Source: Terriglobia bacterium (GTDB lineage: Bacteria > Acidobacteriota > Terriglobia > Bryobacterales > Bryobacteraceae). Taken from it: a DNA stretch of 64,000 nucleotides. Location: assembly GCA_020073345.1 (NCBI GenBank), contig JAIQFI010000003.1, forward strand, positions 186,001 to 250,000, given 5' to 3'. Positions within the stretch are counted from its first letter, which is position 1, and each line of letters begins with the position of its first letter. A model generated the notes under the pieces. It worked only from the letters and a program-made list of their open reading frames with translations. It was not told where the DNA came from and did no database searches. Below, one piece after another: positions 24,721-32,809 of this stretch. The position numbers were made by a program, and so were the translations under genes.

Positions 24721-26172
24721 ATGAGCCTTTCTTCTCGCCTTTTCCTGGCGCTGTCCCTCGCGCCTCTCGTAGTCGCGCAAACCAAGTATCAGACTGATGT
24801 GATGGCGCTGAACCCTCTCGGCTTCTGGCCCTTGAACGGCAACGCCAACGATGTGTCCGGCCACGGCAACAATGGCATCCCGCAGAACGGACCGGTTTTC
24901 TCGAACCTGTTCACCTCGCCCGTGCAGCCGCAATTCCTGGTGTTAAGTAACGCAAAAAGCCAGTTCTTTTTGATGCCGACGCCCGGAAGCTCCATCTTTA
25001 ACCTGGGAAACCTGCACGCGTTCACCGCGATCGCCTGGGTCAAGACCGTTAGCCAGGGGAAGGACTTCATGGATGTTGTCAGCAAGCTAGACGCAACCAA
25101 CACCGGTTGGGCCTTTGGCTTCGTCAGCGACTCTGACGATCCGGCGTCCTCGGGGCACGTCCTTTTTGTCTTCGTGGTGAGCAATACGCCGACCCTGATC
25201 GTCGAGGCCCCGATGGCGAAAAACGATGGAGGCTGGCACATGATCGCGGCGACCTACGACGGCAGTGGTTCCGCGAGCGGTGTAAAGCTGTATATCGACG
25301 GCCTTGTCGTCACCAACCCCTCGGTGGACGCTGACTCCATCGCCAGTGGTTCGATCCTCAATTCTGGGCCGTTGACCATCGGCGCTGCGCCGGATGGAAC
25401 TTATCCTTTTGCCGGGAGCCTCAGCGGCGTCGCGGTTTTCGGAGTTGCGCTCACCCCCGCGCAAATCCTCCAGTTAGCCGACGATGCCGCGACCGCTAGG
25501 GCCTTCCTGGGGCAATTTGCCTTCGGCGGCGGCTGGTACTCCGCAATCTATTTCACCAACATCAGCCTTACCGACGTCTCGTTTCCCGTGACTTTCACCG
25601 CCGATAACGGGACGGCTCTCAACATCCCCTCGATCGGCAGCAGTTCCAAAACGGTCATTCTGCCTGCGGGGGCTTCGACTGTAATCGAGGCTCTCAACAA
25701 CGTGCCAGACCTGAGGCAGGGATATGTATCGGTCACCGTGCCGGCCGGCGTGACTGGTTACGGAGTGTTCCGGCAGAGCGTCCCCGGAATTCCGGACCAG
25801 GAAGCGGTGGTGCCCTTGTCCCTTGCTGGTGGGAATATCCCGATGGTATTTGACGAGACCAAGTACATTTTCGGTATCTCGATCGCTAACCCCAACAACC
25901 AATCTACGACCGTCACTGTTACCGCGACGGATAACACGGGAACCGTGATCGCGATGTCCTCCCCCATCGTGATCCCAGGATTCAATAAGAAAGTGGATGC
26001 TTTGCGCAACCTTCCAGGTCTCAGCGGAATCGTGGGAAAACAGGGCACGGTTCGGTTTACCGCGAATGGGGCGAACGTGGTCGTTCTCGGCCTCCGGTTC
26101 AACGGTGCGGCATTCACGTCGATCCCAACGCAGCCACAATCGCAGATATTAAAATTTATCGGTACGCCTTAA
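24721..26172 (+). CDS. Secreted LamG-like protein, tandem copy 3
   Basis: A 483-residue paralogue. ATG 24721 is preferred to an upstream in-frame start at 24589 because it begins the signal peptide (MSLSSRLFLALSLAPLVVA) and follows CGGAGACCCT. The LamG-like domain (LNPLGFWPLNGNANDVSGHG, NDGGWHMIAATYDGSGSASG, LYIDGLVVTNP) is followed by the common C-terminal domain, with one small insertion (EALNNVPDLRQGY instead of EAPNVGDLKQGY). Same predicted location outside the cell as the others. Confidence 0.85.
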   Translation: MSLSSRLFLALSLAPLVVAQTKYQTDVMALNPLGFWPLNGNANDVSGHGNNGIPQNGPVFSNLFTSPVQPQFLVLSNAKSQFFLMPTPGSSIFNLGNLHAFTAIAWVKTVSQGKDFMDVVSKLDATNTGWAFGFVSDSDDPASSGHVLFVFVVSNTPTLIVEAPMAKNDGGWHMIAATYDGSGSASGVKLYIDGLVVTNPSVDADSIASGSILNSGPLTIGAAPDGTYPFAGSLSGVAVFGVALTPAQILQLADDAATARAFLGQFAFGGGWYSAIYFTNISLTDVSFPVTFTADNGTALNIPSIGSSSKTVILPAGASTVIEALNNVPDLRQGYVSVTVPAGVTGYGVFRQSVPGIPDQEAVVPLSLAGGNIPMVFDETKYIFGISIANPNNQSTTVTVTATDNTGTVIAMSSPIVIPGFNKKVDALRNLPGLSGIVGKQGTVRFTANGANVVVLGLRFNGAAFTSIPTQPQSQILKFIGTP

Positions 26173-26226
26173 AGTCGCGGACGGCGGCCAAGCAAGAAAT
26201 CACCCAAGACAAGAATTGGAGGAGCT

Positions 26227-27639
26227 ATGAACCTATCGTCACGTCTGTTTCTGGCGCTATCGTTCGCGCCGCTGTTAGTCGCACAAACCCAGTTTTCGAC
26301 GGATTTGCTGGCGCTGAACCCTCTCGGCTTCTGGCCACTGAATGGCGACGCTAACGATACGTCCGGTCACGGCAACAATGGCCACCTGACCGGCGTTACG
26401 TTCACCAGCCTGTTCCCTCCGCCCGTGGAGGCGCAGGCCGCAGTGTTCGATCGGTCCCAAGGCCAGTTCATTTCACTATCGGCGCAAGGGAGCGTGGGTT
26501 TTAACTTTGGCTCTCTTCATCCCTTTACTGCCATGGCCTGGATCAGAACTCTCGGGCTCCGCCATATGGCGATCGTGGCGAAGCTCGACCAAACCGCCGG
26601 ATGGACCTTCGGCATCGACAGTAAGCAAGGCCGCCCCTCCTTGCTCTTCCTTGTGGGCGGGCAACCGGTTCTGGGGGTCGAGAGTACGGTCGCCGTGAAT
26701 GATGGGGCCTGGCATCTGGTCGCGACGACCTACGATGGAAGCGGCAGGGCGAGCGGTATACGGCTGTACGTCGACGGAGTGAACGTGGCCTTGGGAGTGG
26801 GCGCGGACGCACTCGGCAACGGTTCGATCCTCAATTCGGGTTCGCTGACCATAGGCGCCGAACCCGACGGAAGCGATGGCTTTGAAGGAAGTATGAACGA
26901 CGCAGCCGTTTTTGGAGTGGCCCTCACCCCCGCGCAGATCCTGCAGCTAGCCGGCGACACTGCGATCACTAAGGCCGTCCTGGGCCAGTTCGCCTTTGGC
27001 GGTGGCTGGTATTCCGCGATCTACTTCTCCAACACCGGTCTCAGCGACGTTTCGTTTCCCGTGAGTTTCACCGCCGATAACGGGACTCCTCTCAATGTGC
27101 CATCGATCGGCGGCAGTTCGAAAACAATCACTCTTGCGGCGGGAGCTTCAACTGTGATCGAAGCTCCCAACGTGGGACAGCTTCAGCAGGGATATGTATC
27201 GGTCACGTTGCCCGTCGGCGTGACCGGTTACGGAGTGTTCCGGCAGAGCGTCCCCGGAGTCGCCGATCAGGAAGCGGTCGTGCCCTTGGCCGTCGCCTCC
27301 ATGAATGTGCCGCTGATTTATGACGAGACTAACGGCATCATCAGCGCTGGCTCTATCGTCAACACTAGCGCCGTCCTCACGACGGTCACGGTTACCGTTT
27401 CGGATACGAACGGAAACGTGATCGGGACATCCTCGCCCCTAACGGTGCAGCCATTCAGCAAAACCGCGGGTACTCTGCGGGGTCTTCCGGGGCTCAGCCA
27501 AGTCGTGGGCACCCGAGGTACGGCTCGGTTTACCGTTTCGACGGGAAGCATTGCCGTTCTGGGTCTCCGATTTAAAGGGCTGGCGTTCACGTCGATCCCA
27601 GCCGCACCGCAAAACTTCAAATTTGTAGGCGCGCCTTAA
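26227..27639 (+). CDS. Secreted LamG-like protein, tandem copy 4
   Basis: A 470-residue paralogue, the most divergent of the four: signal peptide (MNLSSRLFLALSFAPLLVA), LamG-like domain with a shorter loop (FTAMAWIRTLGLRHMAIVAK, DGAWHLVATTYDGSGRASGI, LYVDGVNVALGV) and C-terminal domain (LGQFAFGGGWYSAIYFSNTG, GYGVFRQSVPGVADQEAVVP) in which the late part has changed (NGIISAGSIVNTSAVLTTV). The 54-base spacer before it lacks the cytochrome relic and the conserved promoter, so it may be co-transcribed with copy 3; TTGGAGGAGCT supplies the ribosome binding site. Confidence 0.84.
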   Translation: MNLSSRLFLALSFAPLLVAQTQFSTDLLALNPLGFWPLNGDANDTSGHGNNGHLTGVTFTSLFPPPVEAQAAVFDRSQGQFISLSAQGSVGFNFGSLHPFTAMAWIRTLGLRHMAIVAKLDQTAGWTFGIDSKQGRPSLLFLVGGQPVLGVESTVAVNDGAWHLVATTYDGSGRASGIRLYVDGVNVALGVGADALGNGSILNSGSLTIGAEPDGSDGFEGSMNDAAVFGVALTPAQILQLAGDTAITKAVLGQFAFGGGWYSAIYFSNTGLSDVSFPVSFTADNGTPLNVPSIGGSSKTITLAAGASTVIEAPNVGQLQQGYVSVTLPVGVTGYGVFRQSVPGVADQEAVVPLAVASMNVPLIYDETNGIISAGSIVNTSAVLTTVTVTVSDTNGNVIGTSSPLTVQPFSKTAGTLRGLPGLSQVVGTRGTARFTVSTGSIAVLGLRFKGLAFTSIPAAPQNFKFVGAP

Positions 27640-27709
27640 ACTAGCGGCGACGTGCCGCGGTTCGAGAAAAAGTGTTTTCGCGTACACTATCTCTGAAGGA
27701 GATCTGTTC

Positions 27710-28903
27710 ATGAAAGTCACTGTGTCCCTGAAGCGCGGCGTGCCGCTGGTTTTACTTTCGCTCGGCGTATTCGTGGCCGTCGCCACCCTGCCCACGAATG
27801 TTCAGGGACAGCCGCAGGAAAAGGCAAAGGCCAAGGCGAAAGCCAAAGCGACTCCGGTCCGCAGCGTCACTATGGCCACCGGTCTGTGGCACCCCTGGAG
27901 CCTGGCGTGGCTGCCCAACAGCGACATGCTGGTGACCGAGCGCAACGGGAAACTCCGCACGGTGCGCGACGGCAAGCTCGATCCGGATCCCGTTGCGGGC
28001 GTTCCCCCGGTTCACTCGGTGCGATTGTCCGGTCTGATGGAGGTCCTGCCGCATCCCAACTTCGCGCAGAACCACTTCGTCTATCTCACCTATACAAAGG
28101 ATGTCCCCGAAAAGGGCGAAGGTCAGGTGGCCACCACACTCGCGCGCGGACGCCTGGAAGGCAGGCAGCTCGTTGACGTGAAGGATCTTTTGATCTGCGA
28201 TTCCTGGGCCGGCGATGGAGGTTCGGGTTCGCGCCTGGCTTGGGGCAAGGACGGGATGCTGTATATGACCACCGGCGCGTCGAATGGCAACGCGGCCCAA
28301 GAGCCAGGCAGCCTTCGTGGAAAAATCCTGAGGCTGACCGAAGATGGCAAAGCGGCTCCGGGGAATCCGTTCGAAGGGAAGGCTGGATATAAAGCCGAGA
28401 TCTACTCGATGGGGCATCGCAACTCGTTGGGTCTCGCCTTCAACCCCTTCACCGGCGATCTTTGGAATAACGAAAACGGCCCCTACGGCGGCGACGAAAT
28501 CAACATTATTAAGCCGGGACTCAACTACGGGTGGCCCAAAACGAGCTACGGCCGCGACTATTCCGGACCGAAGATCGTCAACACTGCTCCGGGAATGACC
28601 GAGCCGTTGATTTTCTGGGCGCCGTCGATCGCGCCTTCCGGCATGATGTTCTACACGGGCGATCGGTTCCCCGAATGGAAGCGCAACGTATTCGTGGGAG
28701 CACAGCTCGGCGGCGCCGCGCAGGGCTATCCGCACCTCGAACGGATCACCTTCGACGAAAACTGGGACGAAACCGCGCGCCAGTCGTTACTCACGGACAT
28801 GAAGCAGCGCATTAGGGACGTCCGTCAGGGGCCCGACGGGTTGGTCTACGTGCTCACCGATGAAGAGAACGGCGCGCTGATCCGGCTGGAGCCCGCGAAC
28901 TAA
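27710..28903 (+). CDS. PQQ-type glucose/sorbosone dehydrogenase
   Basis: A 397-residue secreted protein. The N-terminus is a signal sequence (VPLVLLSLGVFVAVATL) followed by a Lys/Ala repeat (EKAKAKAKAKA). The body is a six-bladed GSDH propeller: GLWHPWSLAWLPNSDMLVTE, RLSGLMEVLPHPNFAQNHFV, SRLAWGKDGMLYMTTGASN, SMGHRNSLGLAFNPFTGDLW, NENGPYGGDEINIIKPGLNY, GWPKTSYGRDYSG and APSGMMFYTGDRFP. These enzymes oxidise sugars in the periplasm and need PQQ; no PQQ synthesis genes are in the window. A strong AAGGAG and a likely -10 (TACACT, 27683-27688) precede it. The next gene begins 2 bases after its stop, so they form an operon. Confidence 0.9.
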   Translation: MKVTVSLKRGVPLVLLSLGVFVAVATLPTNVQGQPQEKAKAKAKAKATPVRSVTMATGLWHPWSLAWLPNSDMLVTERNGKLRTVRDGKLDPDPVAGVPPVHSVRLSGLMEVLPHPNFAQNHFVYLTYTKDVPEKGEGQVATTLARGRLEGRQLVDVKDLLICDSWAGDGGSGSRLAWGKDGMLYMTTGASNGNAAQEPGSLRGKILRLTEDGKAAPGNPFEGKAGYKAEIYSMGHRNSLGLAFNPFTGDLWNNENGPYGGDEINIIKPGLNYGWPKTSYGRDYSGPKIVNTAPGMTEPLIFWAPSIAPSGMMFYTGDRFPEWKRNVFVGAQLGGAAQGYPHLERITFDENWDETARQSLLTDMKQRIRDVRQGPDGLVYVLTDEENGALIRLEPAN

Positions 28904-28905
28904 CG

Positions 28906-29667
28906 GTGCGGGTCCGGTATTTTCTAGCTGCTTTTCTCGCCTCGGCAGCCCTTGCGCAAGTCAACAATAAAGGGCCAGAGGCCCCCAAAGGCTTACCCGC
29001 GCCTCGCACAGCGGACGGGCACATCGATTTTTCGGGTGTCTATTACGGGCCCGGCTATGGACCCAGCGATCCGCCCATCCGGGGCGGAGATACGATCGCG
29101 CGAAACATCACTCGGGGTATGAAGCCCGAAGATGTGCCCTTGCTGCCGTCGGCGGTCGAACTGATGCGCCAGCGCCAGGCAACGAACAGCAAAGACGACC
29201 CCGAGGGTTTGTGTCTGCCCATGGGCACGCCGCGCCGTGATCCTTACCCCTGGAAAATCGTGCAAACTCCCAAGCTGTTTCTGATCTTGTTCGAAGGCAA
29301 CGTCCACAGCTACCGGCAGGTCTTCCTCGACGGACGGCCGCACGATCCGAACGTCGTCGAAACCTGGTGGGGCGATTCGATCGGCACTTGGGATGGCGAC
29401 ACACTGGTGATCGATACAGTGGGAATGAACGATAAAGCGTGGCTCGATCTGCTTGGGCACCCGCGCACCGAGAAGGCTCACATCATCGAACGCTACACGC
29501 GTCCCGAGCTCGGCCGGATCAACATGGAGATCACCATCGACGACCCGGGCGCGTATTCGAGGCCCTGGAAGGTGTACGAATCGTCGCAGCTTGCTCCCGG
29601 CTGGGAGATCGCCGAGTACATCTGCAACGAGAACAATCGCGACGTGCCCCACTTAGTAGGGAAGTGA
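28906..29667 (+). CDS. Conserved secreted acidobacterial protein (paralogue of 13098 and 18118)
   Basis: A 253-residue protein with GTG start 2 bases after the dehydrogenase stop: signal peptide (RVRYFLAAFLASAALA), then DGHIDFSGVYYGPGYG, LCLPMGTPRRDPYPWKIVQT, LFLILFEGNVHSYRQVFLD, WWGDSIGTWDGDTLVIDTVG, KAHIIERYTRPELG, TIDDPGAYSRPW and EYICNENNRDVPHLVGK. It is closest to 18118 (same HSYRQ and EYICNENN blocks). Its placement before the DUF1552 gene mirrors that of 18118 before the DUF1592-type cytochrome. Function unknown. Confidence 0.83.
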   Translation: MRVRYFLAAFLASAALAQVNNKGPEAPKGLPAPRTADGHIDFSGVYYGPGYGPSDPPIRGGDTIARNITRGMKPEDVPLLPSAVELMRQRQATNSKDDPEGLCLPMGTPRRDPYPWKIVQTPKLFLILFEGNVHSYRQVFLDGRPHDPNVVETWWGDSIGTWDGDTLVIDTVGMNDKAWLDLLGHPRTEKAHIIERYTRPELGRINMEITIDDPGAYSRPWKVYESSQLAPGWEIAEYICNENNRDVPHLVGK

Positions 29668-29973
29668 GTTGGAATCCGCCAGTCTCTTCGCCTTTAGATT
29701 CTACAAACCCGTTACCCCCACCGGTTCGCGCCTAAGCACGTCCCGCCACCCGAACATTCGGCTTCAATACGGTCTGGATGAGCATGGTAACCGGCTCGCG
29801 TACGACAAGCAGACTTGTTCCAGCAGTTTCGTGTGTTTTCAGCGACTTGCTGGGTTCGTTTTATCGTAGCGAATTTGCTGGAGGTTCGACCAGCCAGCCC
29901 CCCTAGCCTCCCAGCTTCCAGCGAGCGATAATACTTCAGGAGCAGTCTGCATGCAGGACAAGGAGATGACAAC
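29668..29973. other. Gap without a recognisable gene
   Basis: About 306 bases between 28906-29667 and the DUF1552 gene. Short frames are present on both strands but none has both a start signal and a known motif. The last 20 bases contain the AAGGAGATGACAAC ribosome binding site of the DUF1552 gene; its promoter must lie here but I cannot fix it. Confidence 0.5.
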
Positions 29974-31323
29974 ATGACCTTCCTCACCAAACGGCACCTT
30001 CCGCGCCGGACCTTCCTCCGCGGCTTGGGCGTGACCATGTCGCTCCCGCTGCTCGACTCCATGATTCCGGCGCAGACGCCTCTGGCGAAGACTGCCGCCA
30101 ACCCGCAGATCCGATTGGGGCTGTGCTTCATCCCCCACGGCGGCGTCATGGCCAACTGGACACCCGCCGAGGAAGGCGCGCTCAAGCTTTCCCGCACGCT
30201 CGCACCGCTCGAACCGTTCAAGAATCAGGTGGTGGTGGTCAGTAACCTCGCCCACAAGATGGCCGCGCCGGGCGGACCCGGCGATAACGGCGGCGACCAC
30301 ACGCGCTCTCCTGCGGTCTTCCTGAATGGTGTTCACCCCAAGCGCACAGACGGTGCCGACATTTACGCCGGCATCACTATCGATCAGATCGCGGCGCAGA
30401 AGATCGGTCAGGAAACGGCTCTCCCCTCACTCGAATTGGCGACCGAGGATTACAGCGGACTGGTCGGCTCCTGCGACGTGGGCTTCAGTTGCGCCTACAT
30501 GAATACGATTTCCTGGCGCACGAACAATACGCCGATGCCCATGGAAATCAATCCGCGCCTGGTGTTCGACCGCCTGTTCGGCGATGGCGCCACGGCCGCC
30601 GAACGTCTCGAGCGCATCGAACAGCAGCGGAGCATTCTCGACGCCGTCAGCAGTCAGGTGCGTCGGTTGCAGGGCGGCTTGGGCGCGAACGATCGCAACC
30701 GTGTCGCGGAATATCTCGACACCGTGCGTGAGATCGAAAGGCGCATCCAGCTTGCGGAGAAACAGAACAGCAACTCCGAGCTGAGCGTCCCGACTTCTCC
30801 CGCCGGCATCCCCGACGATCACCAGGAGCATACCAAGTTGATGTTCGACCTGATGGCGCTGTCGTTCCAGGCCGATATCACCCGCATCTCCACCTTCATG
30901 ATGGCACGCGAAGTCAGCTACCGGACCTTCCCCATGCTCGGAATCTCGGAAGGATTCCACCCGGCCTCGCATCACCAAAACAACCCCGAGCGGCTGGAGA
31001 ATCTCACCAAGATCAACACCTATCACGTGAGCCTCGTGGCGCATCTGCTTGAAAGACTGAAGGCGACTCCCGATGGCGACGGCAATCTGCTGGATCATTC
31101 GCTGATTCTGTACGGAAGTGGCATGAGCAACAGCAACGTTCACAATCATTCGCCGCTGCCGATCCTGGTCGCCGGCGGTGCGGCCGGCAAGCTGAAGGGT
31201 GGCCGTCACGTGAAGTATCCCGAGAACACGCCCATGGCGAACTTGCTGTTGACCATACTGGATAAAGCTGGCGTGCATCAGGATAGCGTCGGCGATAGCA
31301 CCGGCTTGCTCTCGGAGGTCTAA
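29974..31323 (+). CDS. DUF1552-family Tat-exported protein
   Basis: A 449-residue protein. It begins with a twin-arginine signal (PRRTFLRGLGVTMSLPLLDS, RR at 11-12), so it is exported folded. The DUF1552 body follows: IRLGLCFIPHGGVMANWTP, DHTRSPAVFLNGVHPKRTDG, DIYAGITIDQIAAQKIG, SLELATEDYSGLVGSCDVGF, YMNTISWRTNNTPMP, NPRLVFDRLFGDG, MFDLMALSFQADITRISTFM, EGFHPASHH and LIVGSGMSNSN-like LYGSGMSNSNVHNHSPLPI. This family is the usual neighbour of DUF1592-type cytochromes. AAGGAGATGACAAC precedes the ATG. It is followed 3 bases later by an ankyrin gene, a common arrangement in acidobacteria. Confidence 0.88.
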   Translation: MTFLTKRHLPRRTFLRGLGVTMSLPLLDSMIPAQTPLAKTAANPQIRLGLCFIPHGGVMANWTPAEEGALKLSRTLAPLEPFKNQVVVVSNLAHKMAAPGGPGDNGGDHTRSPAVFLNGVHPKRTDGADIYAGITIDQIAAQKIGQETALPSLELATEDYSGLVGSCDVGFSCAYMNTISWRTNNTPMPMEINPRLVFDRLFGDGATAAERLERIEQQRSILDAVSSQVRRLQGGLGANDRNRVAEYLDTVREIERRIQLAEKQNSNSELSVPTSPAGIPDDHQEHTKLMFDLMALSFQADITRISTFMMAREVSYRTFPMLGISEGFHPASHHQNNPERLENLTKINTYHVSLVAHLLERLKATPDGDGNLLDHSLILYGSGMSNSNVHNHSPLPILVAGGAAGKLKGGRHVKYPENTPMANLLLTILDKAGVHQDSVGDSTGLLSEV

Positions 31324-31326
31324 ACC

Positions 31327-32805
31327 ATGAGAACTCTCGCGACCCTGTTGTTAGCTGGCGTGTTAGCCTGCGGCTTTGCCAGCGCCCAGATCGCGGATGC
31401 GGTCGAGCATCGCGATAACGAAGCGCTGCGTACTCTGCTGAAACAGAAGACCGATGTCAACGCGGCTCAGCCCGATGGCAGCACTGCGTTACACTGGGCG
31501 GCCCATTGGAACGATCTCGAAGCTGTGAACCTGTTGCTTCGCGCTGGAGCCAATCCGAAGATCGCCAACCGCTACGGCGCGACGCCCCTTTCCGAAGCCG
31601 CATCCGTGGGGAACGCCGCCATGATCGAAGCGCTCCTGAAGGCGGGCGCGGATCCGAAAGCACTGACCACAGCCGACGGCGAGACTGTACTGATGACTGC
31701 AGCGCGCGCCGGCAATGCGGATGCTGTTAAACTTTTGCTCGATCGCGGGGCCGACGTAAACGCCCGCGAGAAGTACAAGGGCCAGACCGCGCTGATGTGG
31801 GCCGCAGCAGAGCGCCATCCTGACGTGGTAAAGGTGCTGCTGGCGCACGGCGCCGACTGGAAAGTCCTCTCCTTCGACCGCGAGACCAAGATGCCGAAGT
31901 TGAGCGCCGCCTCGTCGGTCACGCCGATCGCTCGCGGTGGATTTACCGCCTTCCTGTTCACGGCGCGTGAAGGTGATATCGAATCCGCGAAGGTGATGTT
32001 AGAGGCCGGCGTCGATATCAATCAAACCGACATCGATGGGACCAACGCTTTAGTGGTCTCCATCATGAATAAGAAGTACACGTTCGCCAAGTTCCTGCTG
32101 GATCGCGGCGAGAATCCGAATCTGGCCGACGTGAAGGGCCGCGCGGCGTTGTACGCGGCCATCGACATGCGGAACGAAGATTATTCGGCGCTTCCCAATC
32201 GCAAAGAAGACGATCCGATGCCAAGCCTCGAACTCGTAAAGGCACTGCTGGCTCGCGGGGCGAATCCTAACATGCAGCTCACCAGGAACCTGCCTGGGCG
32301 CAGCGGCATGGATTCGGGCGACACGACTTTGGATGAAGGAACTACTCCGCTCATGCGCGCGGCCCGCGCGGGCGATGCCGCCGTGATGCGGGCCCTGCTC
32401 GAAAAAGGTGCGGATCCCAAGCTCGCCACAAAAGAAGGGACTACCGCCTTGATGTTTGCCGCAGGCGTCGGTTATCGCGACAAGAACACGCGCGGAACGG
32501 AAGCCGAAGCGCTCGAAGGCCTGAAGGTCGCCGCCGGTCTGGGCTTGGATATCAATCAGGCCAATACTCGAGGCGAGACCGCTCTGCACGGTGCCGCACT
32601 GCGGGGAGCAGATTCGCTGGTCCAATTCCTTGTGGACCACGGCGCCAAGCTGGACGTCAAGACCAAGCAGGGATTCACGCCGCTCGATGTCGCCATGGGC
32701 AAGAACAGCTTTGCCGCGCTTCCCGTTCCGCACGACAGCACCGTCGATTTGATCCGGAAGCTGGGCGGTCGTGAAGGCAAGGACGTCCAAGTAGCTTCAA
32801 AGTAG
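31327..32805 (+). CDS. Secreted ankyrin-repeat protein
   Basis: A 492-residue protein with signal peptide (RTLATLLLAGVLACGFASA) followed by ankyrin repeats over nearly the whole length, with the usual TALHWAA/TPLSEAA/TVLMTAA and LLLRAGANPK/LLDRGADVNA blocks. About nine repeats can be seen, interrupted by longer loops (about 180-215 and 290-335). A terminal block (NTRGETALHGAALRGADSLV, FTPLDVAMGK) closes the domain. The start is 3 bases after the DUF1552 stop, so they form an operon. Exported ankyrin proteins next to DUF1592/DUF1552 genes are frequent in this phylum; they presumably mediate protein contacts in the periplasm. Confidence 0.86.
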   Translation: MRTLATLLLAGVLACGFASAQIADAVEHRDNEALRTLLKQKTDVNAAQPDGSTALHWAAHWNDLEAVNLLLRAGANPKIANRYGATPLSEAASVGNAAMIEALLKAGADPKALTTADGETVLMTAARAGNADAVKLLLDRGADVNAREKYKGQTALMWAAAERHPDVVKVLLAHGADWKVLSFDRETKMPKLSAASSVTPIARGGFTAFLFTAREGDIESAKVMLEAGVDINQTDIDGTNALVVSIMNKKYTFAKFLLDRGENPNLADVKGRAALYAAIDMRNEDYSALPNRKEDDPMPSLELVKALLARGANPNMQLTRNLPGRSGMDSGDTTLDEGTTPLMRAARAGDAAVMRALLEKGADPKLATKEGTTALMFAAGVGYRDKNTRGTEAEALEGLKVAAGLGLDINQANTRGETALHGAALRGADSLVQFLVDHGAKLDVKTKQGFTPLDVAMGKNSFAALPVPHDSTVDLIRKLGGREGKDVQVASK

Positions 32806-32809
32806 CCTT

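Larger units (their letters stand above)
21456..27639 (+). repeat. Four-copy tandem array of LamG-type genes
   Basis: Copies begin at 21456, 23085, 24721 and 26227. Copies 1 to 3 share long tracts; 140 bases are identical between 22638-22777 and 24273-24412. The C-terminal halves are far more alike than the LamG halves, and copy 4 is the most divergent. Units 1 and 2 also share their upstream spacers and promoters. Confidence 0.85.
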
